DNA of 54,356 nucleotides, taken from Prevotella sp. (GTDB lineage Bacteria > Bacteroidota > Bacteroidia > Bacteroidales > Bacteroidaceae). The position numbers and the translations under genes were made by a program. Under the pieces are notes generated by a model. The model saw only the letters and a program-made list of their open reading frames with translations, was not told the origin of the DNA and searched no databases. Shown here piece after piece: positions 15,420 through 24,333 of this stretch. How positions within the stretch are numbered: position 1 is the first letter of the stretch; each line of letters begins with the position of its first letter. The stretch is taken from NCBI GenBank assembly GCA_017428805.1, contig JAFRQC010000068.1, positions 1 to 54,356 of the forward strand, in the 5' to 3' direction.

Positions 15420-16790
15420 ATGAAGACAACGAAGATTCTTAGTATGGCTGCACTGGCACTGATGATGACCGCCTGTAGCAACGACATCGATATAACAAGT
15501 GTACCGCAGCCTGCTGAGGCTGAGGGTATCCCCTTCACCGCCACCATCGTCAAAGACAGCGATGCCGACACCCGTTCATTGGCCTACACTGCCGCCGACA
15601 ACAAGCTTGAATTCTTCTGGCAGGTCGGTGAGAAGATGGCACTGGTGTACACCGTTGGCGGACAATCGTATAACTCTACTGCTACGGTAACTTCCGTAGA
15701 CGCTGAGACAGGTGCCGCCAACATCTCTGCCACCCTGAACGAGGGTGTGGATAACGGCACCAAGCTCACCATCATCTATCCTGAGACGGCTGCCGACGGC
15801 ACCACGGGCAACATCAAGAGCGGCCTGCTGGTTGAGCAGGACGGCATGCTGAACAATCCTGACGGCGTGTTCCTCGATGTCCGTAAGGGCACGGGCATCG
15901 TCTCCGTATCCGGAGGCCAGGCCTATCTCGGCAGCAGCACCAAGCTTGCCGCCCAGTATGCCATCTGCAAGTTCTCTCTCGGCATTATTCTCGACGCGGA
16001 GCATCCCCTGTATATCAGGGACGGTAAGAATGCGATGATTTCCACCATCAAGCCCGCCTCATCGGCCAACCAGATCTTTGTGGCGATGGCTCCTGCCACC
16101 GATATGGTATTTTCGTTCAAGGCTACCAGCACCACCAACAGGATCAGGAAGAAGGCCAATGCCGCCATCAAGGCCGGCAAGTTCTATCAGACAGAGCTGC
16201 CCGCACTCTATCCGATGCCCATGGACGAGGTGGAGGATGAGGATGTCGGCTGCATTATCGCAAACGACGCCAAGGTCTATATGACTCCTGCCACAGCAAA
16301 ATCGGCAGGTGTGACCCCGTATGCCATGATTGGCTTCGTAGGCAGCGTGGAGTGCAACAACGGCATAGCCCTCGCACTGACGGAATGTAACAGCACCTGG
16401 AGAAATTTTGGTGACGGCACATATTACTGGACCCAGGCCGGTGATTTTGAAGATGAGGCTGCACCCATCCCTCACTGGATAAAGAATCATCCAATCGAGG
16501 GTGCTACCTGGCGCCTGCCGTCGAAGCAGGACTGGCAGCTGATGTTCCTCGGATGCCGTTACGAGACGGACATGATAGCCCGGGCCGATGTTATGGAACC
16601 CATCAAGGGATTCATGGACAAGCTGAAAGCCGCCGGTGCCTCCTTAGCATCATACTATGGCAGAGTCTACTGGATTTCCGATGGAGACAAGTACTATGTC
16701 AATTTCGATGAGGGCGATTACAAAGCTGTCTTTGAGAAGGGCTGGTATAGTGAAGAGCCCATCTACGCCCGCGCCTGCCTCGCATTCTAG
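15420..16790 (+). CDS. Fimbrillin-like lipoprotein with C-terminal DUF1566-type domain
   Basis: ATG at 15420 gives MKTTKILSMAALALMMTAC with a lipobox (Cys19); the longer frame from 15336 overlaps the small peptide gene and is rejected. The N-terminal half has the fimbrillin-family pattern: IPFTATIVKDSDADTRSLAY, then FFWQVGEKMALVY and later FSLGIILD. The C-terminal 150 residues carry WRLPSKQDWQLMF and end YARACLAF, as in the Fibrobacter-type paralogous/DUF1566 surface domains. It is likely an outer-membrane or surface lipoprotein, perhaps a minor fimbrial subunit or tip adhesin. It shares a promoter with the 54-residue peptide and is a predicted target of the propeller-LytTR regulator. Confidence 0.75.
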   Translation: MKTTKILSMAALALMMTACSNDIDITSVPQPAEAEGIPFTATIVKDSDADTRSLAYTAADNKLEFFWQVGEKMALVYTVGGQSYNSTATVTSVDAETGAANISATLNEGVDNGTKLTIIYPETAADGTTGNIKSGLLVEQDGMLNNPDGVFLDVRKGTGIVSVSGGQAYLGSSTKLAAQYAICKFSLGIILDAEHPLYIRDGKNAMISTIKPASSANQIFVAMAPATDMVFSFKATSTTNRIRKKANAAIKAGKFYQTELPALYPMPMDEVEDEDVGCIIANDAKVYMTPATAKSAGVTPYAMIGFVGSVECNNGIALALTECNSTWRNFGDGTYYWTQAGDFEDEAAPIPHWIKNHPIEGATWRLPSKQDWQLMFLGCRYETDMIARADVMEPIKGFMDKLKAAGASLASYYGRVYWISDGDKYYVNFDEGDYKAVFEKGWYSEEPIYARACLAF

Positions 16791-16812
16791 AAACGGAGCC
16801 CAAAGACTATAA

Positions 16813-16853
16813 AGATTCCAGGGATGAACGCCTGTCAGTCATCCCTGGAATCT
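16813..16853 (+). terminator. Perfect hairpin after the fimbrillin-like gene
   Basis: AGATTCCAGGGATGA (16813-16827) and TCATCCCTGGAATCT (16839-16853) are a perfect 15-bp inverted repeat with an 11-nt loop. No T run follows, so it is either a weak terminator or a processing signal. Confidence 0.55.
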
Positions 16854-16878
16854 CATAAACACACTGACTAAGCACATT

Positions 16879-16926
16879 TTTCACTTTTCACGCTTAACTT
16901 TTTCACTTTTCACTGCTCACTTTTCG
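16879..16926 (+). repeat. Short tandem repeat of TTTTTCACTTTTCAC type
   Basis: TTTTTCACTTTTCAC occurs twice, followed by degenerate CACTTTTCGC, directly upstream of the pfkB-type promoter. Similar tracts lie at 19402 and 50991. Confidence 0.6.
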
Positions 16927-16936
16927 CTTTTTTTCG

Positions 16937-16944
16937 TACCTTTG
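16937..16944 (+). promoter_or_regulatory. -7 element of the PfkB kinase gene
   Basis: TACCTTTG lies 21 bp before ATG 16966. The TTG at 16942 is inside it and cannot be the start. Confidence 0.6.
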
Positions 16945-16965
16945 CATCCACAAAACAAAAACAAA

Positions 16966-17928
16966 ATGCGAAAAGTAATAGGAATAGGCGAGACCATTCT
17001 CGACATCATCTTCAAGAACGATGAGCCCATCGGGGCCGTACCTGGCGGTTCGGTGTTCAATGGCATCATCTCGTTAGGGCGGGCTGGCGTCAGTGCTGCC
17101 TTCATCAGTGAGACAGGCAACGACCGCGTCGGCAGGCGTATCATCAGTTTCTTAGAGGAGAATCACGTCGATGCCACCAGCATCAATGTATATCCGGAGT
17201 CCAAGTCACCCATCTCTCTGGCGTTCCTCAACGAGCAGAACGACGCGGAGTACATCTTCTATAAGGATCATCCCCACGACCGCCTGGACTTCGTTCTTCC
17301 TGAGATACAGCCTGACGACATTGTGATGTTCGGCTCCTACTATGCCGTCAATCCTGTGATTCGTCAGCAGGTGCAGGGATTCCTGGAGTATGCCCGCGAC
17401 AACGGGGCTATTCTTTATTACGACGTGAACTTCCGCGCCTCCCATCAGAACGAGGTGATGAAGTTGAATGCGAATATCCTGGAGAACCTGGAATATGCCG
17501 ACATCATCAGAGGCAGTCAGGAGGATTTCGAGGTGATGTTCAACAAGCACGATGCCGAGACGGTCTATAAGGCTCAGATCGACTTCTACTGCAAGAACTT
17601 CATCTATACGCAGGGCAGCAATCCGATAGAGGTGCGAGGCGCAGGAAAGTTTGCCCGTCAGTATCCCGTCAAGCCGATGGAGACCGTCAGCACCATCGGG
17701 GCTGGCGACAACTTCAACGCCGGCTTTGTCTATGGACTCATCAAGAACGGTATTACCCGTGAGATGCTGGAAACGGGACTCACACCAGAGCAATGGGATG
17801 CGATTATCGGCGAGGCCAGCGCATTCTCTGCCAACGTTTGCGGCAGTATCCATAACAGCATCGATATGGACTTCGCTGCCCAGAAGCAACAGGAATTGGA
17901 GGCTGCACTGAGTAGCGTCGAAGGTTAA
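16966..17928 (+). CDS. PfkB-family carbohydrate kinase (fructokinase-like)
   Basis: The protein has 320 residues. The first PfkB signature is at PGGSVFNGIISLGRAGVSAAFI (the PGG motif, residues 26-28). The second is TIGAGDNFNAGF (243-254), with Asp248 as catalytic base and the GAGD anion hole. It phosphorylates a sugar, most likely fructose or a related ketose or nucleoside sugar; the substrate cannot be read from sequence. The length is normal for the family. It has its own promoter and ends 9 bp from the convergent LOG-family gene, leaving no room for a separate terminator. Confidence 0.88.
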   Translation: MRKVIGIGETILDIIFKNDEPIGAVPGGSVFNGIISLGRAGVSAAFISETGNDRVGRRIISFLEENHVDATSINVYPESKSPISLAFLNEQNDAEYIFYKDHPHDRLDFVLPEIQPDDIVMFGSYYAVNPVIRQQVQGFLEYARDNGAILYYDVNFRASHQNEVMKLNANILENLEYADIIRGSQEDFEVMFNKHDAETVYKAQIDFYCKNFIYTQGSNPIEVRGAGKFARQYPVKPMETVSTIGAGDNFNAGFVYGLIKNGITREMLETGLTPEQWDAIIGEASAFSANVCGSIHNSIDMDFAAQKQQELEAALSSVEG

Positions 17929-17937
17929 TCAAGGCTT

Positions 17938-18474
17938 CTAAATTTCAGCCATCAAAGTAGATAGTTCCTCGATGGAATCGGCTGTTTTGATGTAATCCCG
18001 CCAATTCCCACGAACCATTCCCTTGGCTTGCAGGTCATCAAGCAAGGCCATCAGTGAATCCCAAAAGCCCTTCATATTATAAAGGATGACGGTTTTCTGA
18101 TGATAGCCGATGGTAGCAGACGCCACAACCGTGAAGATTTCATCGATGGTGCCTATACCGCCAGGCAGGGCAATGAATACATCGCTCTGTTCCATCATCA
18201 ACTGCTTACGGTCACTCAGATTATCGCAGGGGATCTCAATCTCCACATAGTTACTCGTCCTTCCTGACTTTTCCACAATCATCGGAATGATGCCGATAGT
18301 CCTTCCGCCAGCTTCCTTCGCGGCCTTGCCGAGCGACTCCATCAGTCCCTGGTTCACACCTCCATACACAAGGGCATACCCATTACTGGCTGCCCACCTT
18401 CCCAACTCCTCCGTCATCGCGAAGAAATCCGGATCAATCTGCTGATTCGCAGAACAGAATACACATATCTTCAT
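17938..18474 (-). CDS. LOG-family phosphoribohydrolase-like protein
   Basis: ATG at 18474 is chosen; an in-frame start at 18486 lies inside the -7 box. The 178-residue protein has MKICVFCSANQ, YGGVNQGLMESLGKAAKEAGG, and the signature PGGIGTIDEIF (PGGxGTxxE), preceded by RKQLM. These are the Lonely Guy features of cytokinin-type nucleoside 5'-monophosphate phosphoribohydrolases. In bacteria the usual activity is cleavage of AMP-like nucleotides to base and ribose 5-phosphate; the physiological role is uncertain. It is cytoplasmic. Confidence 0.85.
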   Translation of the reverse strand: MKICVFCSANQQIDPDFFAMTEELGRWAASNGYALVYGGVNQGLMESLGKAAKEAGGRTIGIIPMIVEKSGRTSNYVEIEIPCDNLSDRKQLMMEQSDVFIALPGGIGTIDEIFTVVASATIGYHQKTVILYNMKGFWDSLMALLDDLQAKGMVRGNWRDYIKTADSIEELSTLMAEI

Positions 18475-18483
18475 AATTGCTTG

Positions 18484-18491
18484 CAAAGTTA
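18484..18491 (-). promoter_or_regulatory. -7 element of the LOG-family gene
   Basis: The minus strand reads TAACTTTG, 9 bp before ATG 18474. It is back-to-back with the plus-strand box at 18504, 12 bp apart. Confidence 0.55.
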
Positions 18492-18503
18492 ATAAATTAT
18501 TCG

Positions 18504-18511
18504 TATCTTTG
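18504..18511 (+). promoter_or_regulatory. -7 element of the flavodoxin gene
   Basis: TATCTTTG lies 49 bp before ATG 18561. With the opposing box at 18484 the two polymerases would occupy overlapping DNA. Confidence 0.55.
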
Positions 18512-18560
18512 CAAACGAAATGAGGAAATACTCAGAATAAACCCTATAAAACAGTAACTT

Positions 18561-19403
18561 ATGAAGAAATTATTATTATCAATGGCAATGATCACCGCTA
18601 TCACGGCAAGCTGCACCAATCGTCAGGCACAGAACACGAACAGTCAGACTGAGAACACGAACCGCCAGCTGGTGCTTTACTATTCAGAGACAGGCTCGAC
18701 GAAGGCCGTCGCAGAAGAGTTACAGAAACAGCTCGGTGCCGACATCGAGGCTATCGAGTGCGTCAATCCCTATTCGGGCAACTTCCAGGAGACCATCCAG
18801 CGCTCTGGACAGGAAAGGGAGAAGGGTGAGACACCCGCCCTGAAAGAGCTCAAATCTAACATTGCTGACTATGATGTCATCTTCCTCGGCTATCCCATCT
18901 GGTTCGGTACTTATGCGATGCCTATCGCAACACTCGTCAAGGAGCAGGATTTCGCAGGCAAGACCATCGTACCCTTCTGCACTTTCGGCAGCGGTGGACT
19001 GAACACCTCGACGGATGCCCTCACCAAGGCTCTTCCCAAAGCTACTATCAAGAAGGGCTATGGTGTACGTACGGCCAGAGTGGCAGCCGCAGAGAAGGAA
19101 CTCGACCGTTTCCTGAAGGAGAACGGCTATAAGGAGGGAGAAATCAGCCCGTTGCCAGACTACTCCGAGCAACAGCCTGTGACAGAGGAAGATAAAGCCA
19201 TCTTCGACGCAGCTTGTTCATCTTACCAGTTCCCCCTCGGCACACCTGAGACCGTTGGCAAACGCACCACAGACGAGAGCAACGACTATAAGTTCATCGT
19301 GAAGGGCAAAGGTATGAACGGCGAGGAGAGCACTTCTACCATCTTCGTCACCGTGGGTAAGACAGAGGGAGCCAAGCCGGAGTTCACAGAGGTCGTCCGC
19401 TAA
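18561..19403 (+). CDS. Lipoprotein flavodoxin-domain protein
   Basis: The protein has 280 residues. MKKLLLSMAMITAITASC gives a lipobox with Cys18, followed by a QN/TN-rich linker. Residues about 37-190 are a flavodoxin fold: LYYSETGSTKAVAEEL is the FMN phosphate loop, IFLGYPIWFGTYAMP and TFGSGG are the isoalloxazine loops. A C-terminal domain of about 80 residues (PLGTPETVGKRTTDES to EFTEVVR) is not recognised. Most flavodoxins are cytoplasmic, so an exported, lipid-anchored one suggests periplasmic or surface electron transfer. Export with FMN bound would be a problem, and the apoprotein may acquire flavin outside. It ends 26 bp before the DEAD helicase. Confidence 0.85.
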   Translation: MKKLLLSMAMITAITASCTNRQAQNTNSQTENTNRQLVLYYSETGSTKAVAEELQKQLGADIEAIECVNPYSGNFQETIQRSGQEREKGETPALKELKSNIADYDVIFLGYPIWFGTYAMPIATLVKEQDFAGKTIVPFCTFGSGGLNTSTDALTKALPKATIKKGYGVRTARVAAAEKELDRFLKENGYKEGEISPLPDYSEQQPVTEEDKAIFDAACSSYQFPLGTPETVGKRTTDESNDYKFIVKGKGMNGEESTSTIFVTVGKTEGAKPEFTEVVR

Positions 19404-19432
19404 AGGTAAAAAAGTAAAAAGGTAAAAAAGTG
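19402..19432 (+). repeat. AAGGTAAAAAAGT short tandem repeat containing the helicase start codon
   Basis: The tract repeats AAGGTAAAAAAGTAAAA with a unit of about 8-15 bp from the flavodoxin stop to the helicase GTG start at 19430. Confidence 0.6.
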
Positions 19433-21325
19433 AGGACTTTTGAGGAATTAGGCGTTAATGCGGCTATCCGCAAGGCCATCGAGGAGTTGGGCTTTGTGCA
19501 GCCGATGCCTGTGCAGGAGGAGGTGATTCCCTATCTGTTGGGGAATGAGAACGATATCATCGCCCTCGCTCAGACTGGTACGGGTAAGACGGCGGCCTTT
19601 GGCATCCCCCTGCTGGAACGGATAGATACGTCAAGACGCGAGACACAGGCGCTGGTACTCTCGCCGACGAGGGAACTGTGTCTGCAGATTACTGACGACC
19701 TCCGCGACTTCTCCAAATATATGGAGGGGATACACGTGGAGGCCGTATATGGCGGTGCTGCTATCGAGTCGCAGGTGCGGGCTTTGAAACAGGGTGTGCA
19801 GATTATCGTCGCCACGCCTGGTCGTCTAGTGGACCTGATGCATCGCGGCAAGGCCCATCTCGAAGAGGTGACGAACATCGTGCTCGACGAGGCCGACGAG
19901 ATGCTGAATATGGGTTTCTCCGATAGTATCAACGAAATCTTTGAGTCGTTGTCTGCAGACCATCACACGCTGATGTTCTCCGCCACGATGAGCAAGGAGG
20001 TGGAGCGTGTGGCACAGACGTACCTCCACAACTATAAGGAGATCGTGGTAGGTTCACGCAATGAGGGTGCAGAGAACGTGAACCATATCTATTATATGGT
20101 GAACGCCAAGGACAAGTATCTCGCCTTGAAGCGTATCGTGGACTACTATCCCCGCATCTTCGCCATCATCTTCTGCCGTACGAAGATCGAGACGCAGGAG
20201 ATTGCCGACAAACTTATCAAGGACGGCTATAACGCTGAGTCGTTGCACGGCGATCTCTCTCAGCAACAGCGCGACCTGACGATGCAGAAATTCCGCAACC
20301 ATCTGACGCAGTTGCTGGTGGCAACGGATGTGGCAGCAAGAGGTCTGGACGTAGACGATCTGACACACGTCATCAACTTCGGACTGCCTGACGACATCGA
20401 GAACTACACCCACCGCTCAGGGCGTACGGGTCGTGCCGGCAAGAAAGGCACATCGATCTCCATCATCCACAGTCGCGAGAAGCATAAGATCCGCAACATC
20501 GAGAAGGAAATCGGCAAGGAGTTCGTGAAGGCAGAGATCCCTTCGGCAGAGGAAATCTGCAAGAAACAGCTCTATAAGGTGATGGACCAGATTGTAAAGA
20601 CCGATGTCGACGATGAGGAGATTGCTCCCTTTATGCAGGACATCAACCGCTATTTCGAGTATATCGACAAGGATGAACTCATCAAGAAGATTGTCTCCTT
20701 GGAGTTTGGCAAGTTCCTTGCCTATTATGCCGATGCCCCGGAAATCGAGCCGGTTCTTCCGGAAAAATCCGGCAAATCCGGTAAATCCGGATCTTCCGGA
20801 TTCCAATCCGACAAGCAGAAACTGCAGAACAAAGCCCAGAAGGGTTATCGCCGGCTGTTCATCAATCTCGGCAAGCGCGACGGATTCTATCCTGGGGAAC
20901 TGATGCAGACGCTGAACCGTTTCGTGGGCGGCCGACAGGAGGTAGGTCATATCGACCTGCTCGACACCATCTCCTACTTTGAGGTGCCTGAGAAGGATGC
21001 CAAGAAGGTGATGATTCAGCTGACGGGGATCCGCTATAAAGGCCGTACTGTTCGTTGTAACGATGCAGACGAAGGCGGCAAGAATCCAAGGGAGACGGCA
21101 GCCCCTTCAACACGTGAGAAGCGTAGCAGACGCGACAGTCAGCCCAAGCGTCAGAAGGAGGAGATGCCGAAACGTCAGAAGAAAGATGACTGGCGCAGTC
21201 TGATGCGCTCGACCGAAGGTCGCTTGCAAGGCAAGAACAAAGTCCCTCGTGACCTGAAAGGACCCGAACCTGATTTCTCCGAAGAAGGCTGGGCGATGCG
21301 CAAACCCCGGAAAAAGAAGAAATAA
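19430..21325 (+). CDS. DEAD-box RNA helicase with DbpA-type RNA-binding domain
   Basis: The protein has 631 residues. GTG at 19430 is the best start because the Q-motif region (FEELGVNAAIRKAIEELGF, PMPVQ) begins at once and no ATG precedes it. Motifs are AQTGTGKTAAF (I), PTREL (Ia), VLDEADEML (II, residues 151-159), SAT (III) and HRSGRTGRAG (VI). After about residue 440 comes a linker PEKSGKSGKSGSSGFQSD built of the 9-bp TCCGG repeat. A DbpA-like RNA-binding domain follows (YRRLFINLGKRDGFYPGEL to GRTVRCNDAD), then a basic tail. It probably acts in ribosome assembly or cold-stage RNA remodelling. A bidirectional hairpin follows the stop. Confidence 0.93.
   Translation: MRTFEELGVNAAIRKAIEELGFVQPMPVQEEVIPYLLGNENDIIALAQTGTGKTAAFGIPLLERIDTSRRETQALVLSPTRELCLQITDDLRDFSKYMEGIHVEAVYGGAAIESQVRALKQGVQIIVATPGRLVDLMHRGKAHLEEVTNIVLDEADEMLNMGFSDSINEIFESLSADHHTLMFSATMSKEVERVAQTYLHNYKEIVVGSRNEGAENVNHIYYMVNAKDKYLALKRIVDYYPRIFAIIFCRTKIETQEIADKLIKDGYNAESLHGDLSQQQRDLTMQKFRNHLTQLLVATDVAARGLDVDDLTHVINFGLPDDIENYTHRSGRTGRAGKKGTSISIIHSREKHKIRNIEKEIGKEFVKAEIPSAEEICKKQLYKVMDQIVKTDVDDEEIAPFMQDINRYFEYIDKDELIKKIVSLEFGKFLAYYADAPEIEPVLPEKSGKSGKSGSSGFQSDKQKLQNKAQKGYRRLFINLGKRDGFYPGELMQTLNRFVGGRQEVGHIDLLDTISYFEVPEKDAKKVMIQLTGIRYKGRTVRCNDADEGGKNPRETAAPSTREKRSRRDSQPKRQKEEMPKRQKKDDWRSLMRSTEGRLQGKNKVPRDLKGPEPDFSEEGWAMRKPRKKKK
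20758..20810 (+). repeat. 9-bp TCCGG tandem repeat in the helicase gene
   Basis: TCCGG occurs at 20758, 20768, 20777, 20786 and 20795, mostly 9 bp apart, and encodes SGKSGKSGSSG between the helicase core and the RNA-binding domain. Confidence 0.8.
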
Positions 21326-21330
21326 AATTC

Positions 21331-21368
21331 AGCCTCACACTGATAACCGAGTGTGAGGCTGCTTTTAT
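21331..21368. terminator. Bidirectional terminator between helicase and outer-membrane protein genes
   Basis: AGCCTCACACT (21331-21341) pairs perfectly with AGTGTGAGGCT (21350-21360). T-rich tails follow on both strands. Confidence 0.85.
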
Positions 21369-21385
21369 TATAGAAGAACTAAACT

Positions 21386-21952
21386 TTAGAAATTGTAGTA
21401 AACACCGAATGAGCAGCTGTTGGAGAAGTCAAGTCCGAAATTGGTACCACTCTTGCCCTCACCTTTAGGACTGAAATTCTCGAAGCCTAAGAATCCGATG
21501 TGGGCTACGAAGCTGACTTCCTCAGTCAGACTGATTGCTATACCAGGACGTAAACCCATAGAGAAGATGGTGCCAGAGTCTTTAACGCTTCCAAAGGAAA
21601 TACCACCATCGATGAACAGCTTTACCTGATCCCAATCGAAAGCTGTGTATCTGGCATAAGGAGCAATGGTAAAGATTTCAGCTTTTGAATACTGGCTCTG
21701 ACCCGAAAAATCACTTTGGCCGAGATTCTGCCCACTATACGGGAAGCCCTTCTGATAGCCTAATGTTGCACCGATAGCCCACTTGTCGTTCAGGTTATAA
21801 CCGAACTCAGGCAGGATCTTAAAGACAAACTCTGAGTCGCCACCACCAACGGGCTTCACACTACCGAATCCTACGGATCCTCCAACATAGAACTGTGCAC
21901 TTGCATTCAAGCTTGCGAACAACACGACTGCTAACAATAAAATCTTTTTCAT
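21386..21952 (-). CDS. Outer-membrane beta-barrel protein (OmpW/PorT-like small barrel)
   Basis: The protein has 188 residues. The signal peptide is MKKILLLAVVLFASLNASA. The rest alternates short amphipathic strands with turns (FYVGGSVGFGSVKP, FGYNLNDKWAIGATLGYQKG, YARYTAFDWDQVKLFIDGGISFG) and ends with aromatic SFGVYYNF, as expected for an eight-stranded barrel. It would sit in the outer membrane. The function is unknown; the family is broad in Bacteroidota. It is a single gene with its own promoter, convergent with the helicase. Confidence 0.82.
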   Translation of the reverse strand: MKKILLLAVVLFASLNASAQFYVGGSVGFGSVKPVGGGDSEFVFKILPEFGYNLNDKWAIGATLGYQKGFPYSGQNLGQSDFSGQSQYSKAEIFTIAPYARYTAFDWDQVKLFIDGGISFGSVKDSGTIFSMGLRPGIAISLTEEVSFVAHIGFLGFENFSPKGEGKSGTNFGLDFSNSCSFGVYYNF

Positions 21953-22014
21953 AAGCGTTTTGTTTTAAAGAGTTAATAATATAGGATTAGTCATTCTTTA
22001 TCGATATAACACTG

Positions 22015-22022
22015 CAAAGATA
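22015..22022 (-). promoter_or_regulatory. -7 element of the outer-membrane barrel gene
   Basis: The minus strand reads TATCTTTG, about 62 bp before ATG 21952. Confidence 0.5.
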
Positions 22023-22076
22023 AGACAAATTATTGAAAGTACCAAACTTTTTGAGCATAAATTCTGTAATAAGTCG

Positions 22077-24206
22077 TTATTTTGCATTAATCTCTTGAAG
22101 CAGACGGTCGGCCTTGCCCCATTTCTCCATCATATAGAGCACATAGCGGATATCGACACCGATGCAACGGGCCAGCTGGGAGTCGAAGAAGATATCCGAT
22201 GACAGCGAGTCCCAGTTACCGTCGAAGGCGAGACCGATAAGTTCACCTTTACCGTTGAACATCGGCGAACCGCTATTACCTCCCGTAATGTCATTGTTCG
22301 ACAGGAAACAGAGGTGCAACTTGCCTGTGGTCTTGTCGGTGTACTTCCCGAAGTCACTGACGGACAGCAATTCCTTCATAATGGGTTCTGCCTCGTAGTC
22401 GATGACGCCCTGTTCTCCGCGATTCATTTTCTCCACGATACTGCTGGCTTCAGTATAGTAACCTGATGGTTTGCCGTCGAGAAGATACTCACCCACCTGT
22501 CCATAGCTCAGACGCATGGTGAAGTTGGCATCGCTGTAGTTGGGCATATCCTCCTCCATACGCAGTTTAGCGGCACAGAGATAACGCTCCAACACGTCGA
22601 TGCTGTCGTACGTAGCTTCCAAGTCAGCACGAATGTCGGCCTGTACAGAAATCAGACTCTCGCCATAGACCACACCCGGATCACGGTGATAACTCTTCTT
22701 GTTCACGTAGATCTTCTTGTCGTGAGTCATCAGTTTCGACTTCTTGTATATCCGGTCTACAAACTTCTGATAGTCACCGCCATAGTCGTGATCAATGACG
22801 TTGAAGAAATCAGGCTGGTATTTGATCTCCACCTTCTCGCGATAGTGCTTCAGCAGGGCGGCGAGGATCTCACGGTCGGTGTCGTAGTCCCATTCGTCAG
22901 TATTGTTCTTGAACTCGATATAATATGACTTGGGCTTACCCTCCTTACCGTTGATGATGGCACCGTTCTGCACACGAAGGGCACGACGGGTCATCTCGTC
23001 GGTATTGCGACGGCCGAAGGTCTCATTATAGAAAGTCAGGGCACGACGGGCCTGGAAACGCTTCTGATAGAGCTGCTCCAACTTGGCAAAGTCGAGTTCC
23101 CCCTTCAGATATCCCGTAGAATCCTGCCACTGGCGGATCTTCTGCTCATAGGCTGCCTTCTGACGAATCAGGCCGATGCTGTCGATACATTTGTTCATAC
23201 CGATGCTGTTCTTCCAGTAGTTCGAACTCGAGGCATACTTCGAGTCGTACTTGATGCGTACGGCCTCATCGGCCCGCATATGCCGGATCATAATGTTCTG
23301 CTTCACCTCTCGGGTCTGATACATCGGCTCGTTCATCGCATTCCGACGCTCCTGAATACCATAGCTCGACAGATAACGGCTCGTGCTGCCGGGATAGCCG
23401 ATGGTCATCGAGAACGATCCTGGCTGATAGCCCTGCAACGACACCTGAGCCCATTTCTTCGGTTTCATCGGCACATTCTCCTTCGAATACTTCGCAGGAC
23501 CACCCGTCTTGGGATCGACATAGACACGGAACACGCTGAAGTCACAGGTCTGACGCGGCCACATCCAGTTGTCCGTCTCACCACCAAACTTACCCATCGA
23601 CTTGGGCAGGGCGAACACCAGTCGTACGTCCTCGTAGTCGCGGTAGGTGGTTAGGTAGTATTTGTTGCCCTCATAGAAGGGTTTTATCTCAACACGCAAG
23701 GTGGAGTCTTGTTTCACGATATCCTTCAGCATCGCATTCTCGAGCGAGTCGAGGAAGCTATACCGGTCGTCGTTGTTCATCTTCTGGATGCCCAGGGAAT
23801 CAAGCATAGCGGTGATGTCCTTCTGCTCCACCATAAACGAGACGAAGAGGTCCTTGTTAGGCAGTTCCTCCTCAAAGGAGTTAGACACAAAGCCGTTAAG
23901 CATATAGTCGTGCTCCACCGTCGAGTGCGAACGGATGGCCTCGAAGCCGCAGTGGTGATTGGTAAACACAAGACCGTCAGGACTCACGACCACTCCAGAA
24001 CAGTAACCGCCGAAGTTCACGACGCAGTTCTTGATGGCATCACCGCCCTCATACAGCGCACCGTATGGCAGCTCGTAGTTCTCCTGCTTCATCGTCTCAT
24101 AGACGGCATTCGGCAGGTTATACAGCGTCCACATACCCTCGTCGGCCTTCATTCCATTCGGCAGGAGGTTTATAAACAATAGGATTAAATACAGTTCTTT
24201 TCTCAT
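22077..24206 (-). CDS. S46 family dipeptidyl-peptidase (DPP7-type specificity)
   Basis: ATG at 24206 gives MRKELYLILLFINLLPNGMKA, a signal peptide, and a protein of 709 residues, normal for S46. The reading frame continues upstream through the 9-bp repeat, but that is not needed. Catalytic motifs of the chymotrypsin fold are GVVVSPDGLVFTNHHCG (His) and ITGGNSGSPMF (Ser). Downstream, GLAFDGNWDSLSSDI has Gly where Asp/Glu-specific DPP11 enzymes have Arg (FDR). This suggests preference for hydrophobic P1 residues, as in DPP7. The enzyme would release dipeptides from periplasmic or surface peptides for amino-acid fermentation. It is last in a four-gene minus-strand train. Confidence 0.9.
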   Translation of the reverse strand: MRKELYLILLFINLLPNGMKADEGMWTLYNLPNAVYETMKQENYELPYGALYEGGDAIKNCVVNFGGYCSGVVVSPDGLVFTNHHCGFEAIRSHSTVEHDYMLNGFVSNSFEEELPNKDLFVSFMVEQKDITAMLDSLGIQKMNNDDRYSFLDSLENAMLKDIVKQDSTLRVEIKPFYEGNKYYLTTYRDYEDVRLVFALPKSMGKFGGETDNWMWPRQTCDFSVFRVYVDPKTGGPAKYSKENVPMKPKKWAQVSLQGYQPGSFSMTIGYPGSTSRYLSSYGIQERRNAMNEPMYQTREVKQNIMIRHMRADEAVRIKYDSKYASSSNYWKNSIGMNKCIDSIGLIRQKAAYEQKIRQWQDSTGYLKGELDFAKLEQLYQKRFQARRALTFYNETFGRRNTDEMTRRALRVQNGAIINGKEGKPKSYYIEFKNNTDEWDYDTDREILAALLKHYREKVEIKYQPDFFNVIDHDYGGDYQKFVDRIYKKSKLMTHDKKIYVNKKSYHRDPGVVYGESLISVQADIRADLEATYDSIDVLERYLCAAKLRMEEDMPNYSDANFTMRLSYGQVGEYLLDGKPSGYYTEASSIVEKMNRGEQGVIDYEAEPIMKELLSVSDFGKYTDKTTGKLHLCFLSNNDITGGNSGSPMFNGKGELIGLAFDGNWDSLSSDIFFDSQLARCIGVDIRYVLYMMEKWGKADRLLQEINAK

Positions 24207-24243
24207 TGCTATTCTAATTAATGTCGTTTTTTTTCTTTTTTTC

Positions 24244-24333
24244 TCCGGGGCTTCCGGAATATCCGGGTTTTCCTGGATATCTGGGTTTTCCGGGATATCT
24301 GGGTTTTCCGGGACTTCCAGATAATCCGGCTCA
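24244..24333. repeat. 9-bp TCCGG tandem array, ten units in register
   Basis: Ten 9-mers of form TCCGGGNNN (some TCTGG or TCCAG) run without a slip from 24244 to 24333. The last three bases are the stop codon of the four-helix-bundle gene, so the array fills the junction to the S46 gene. Confidence 0.9.
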
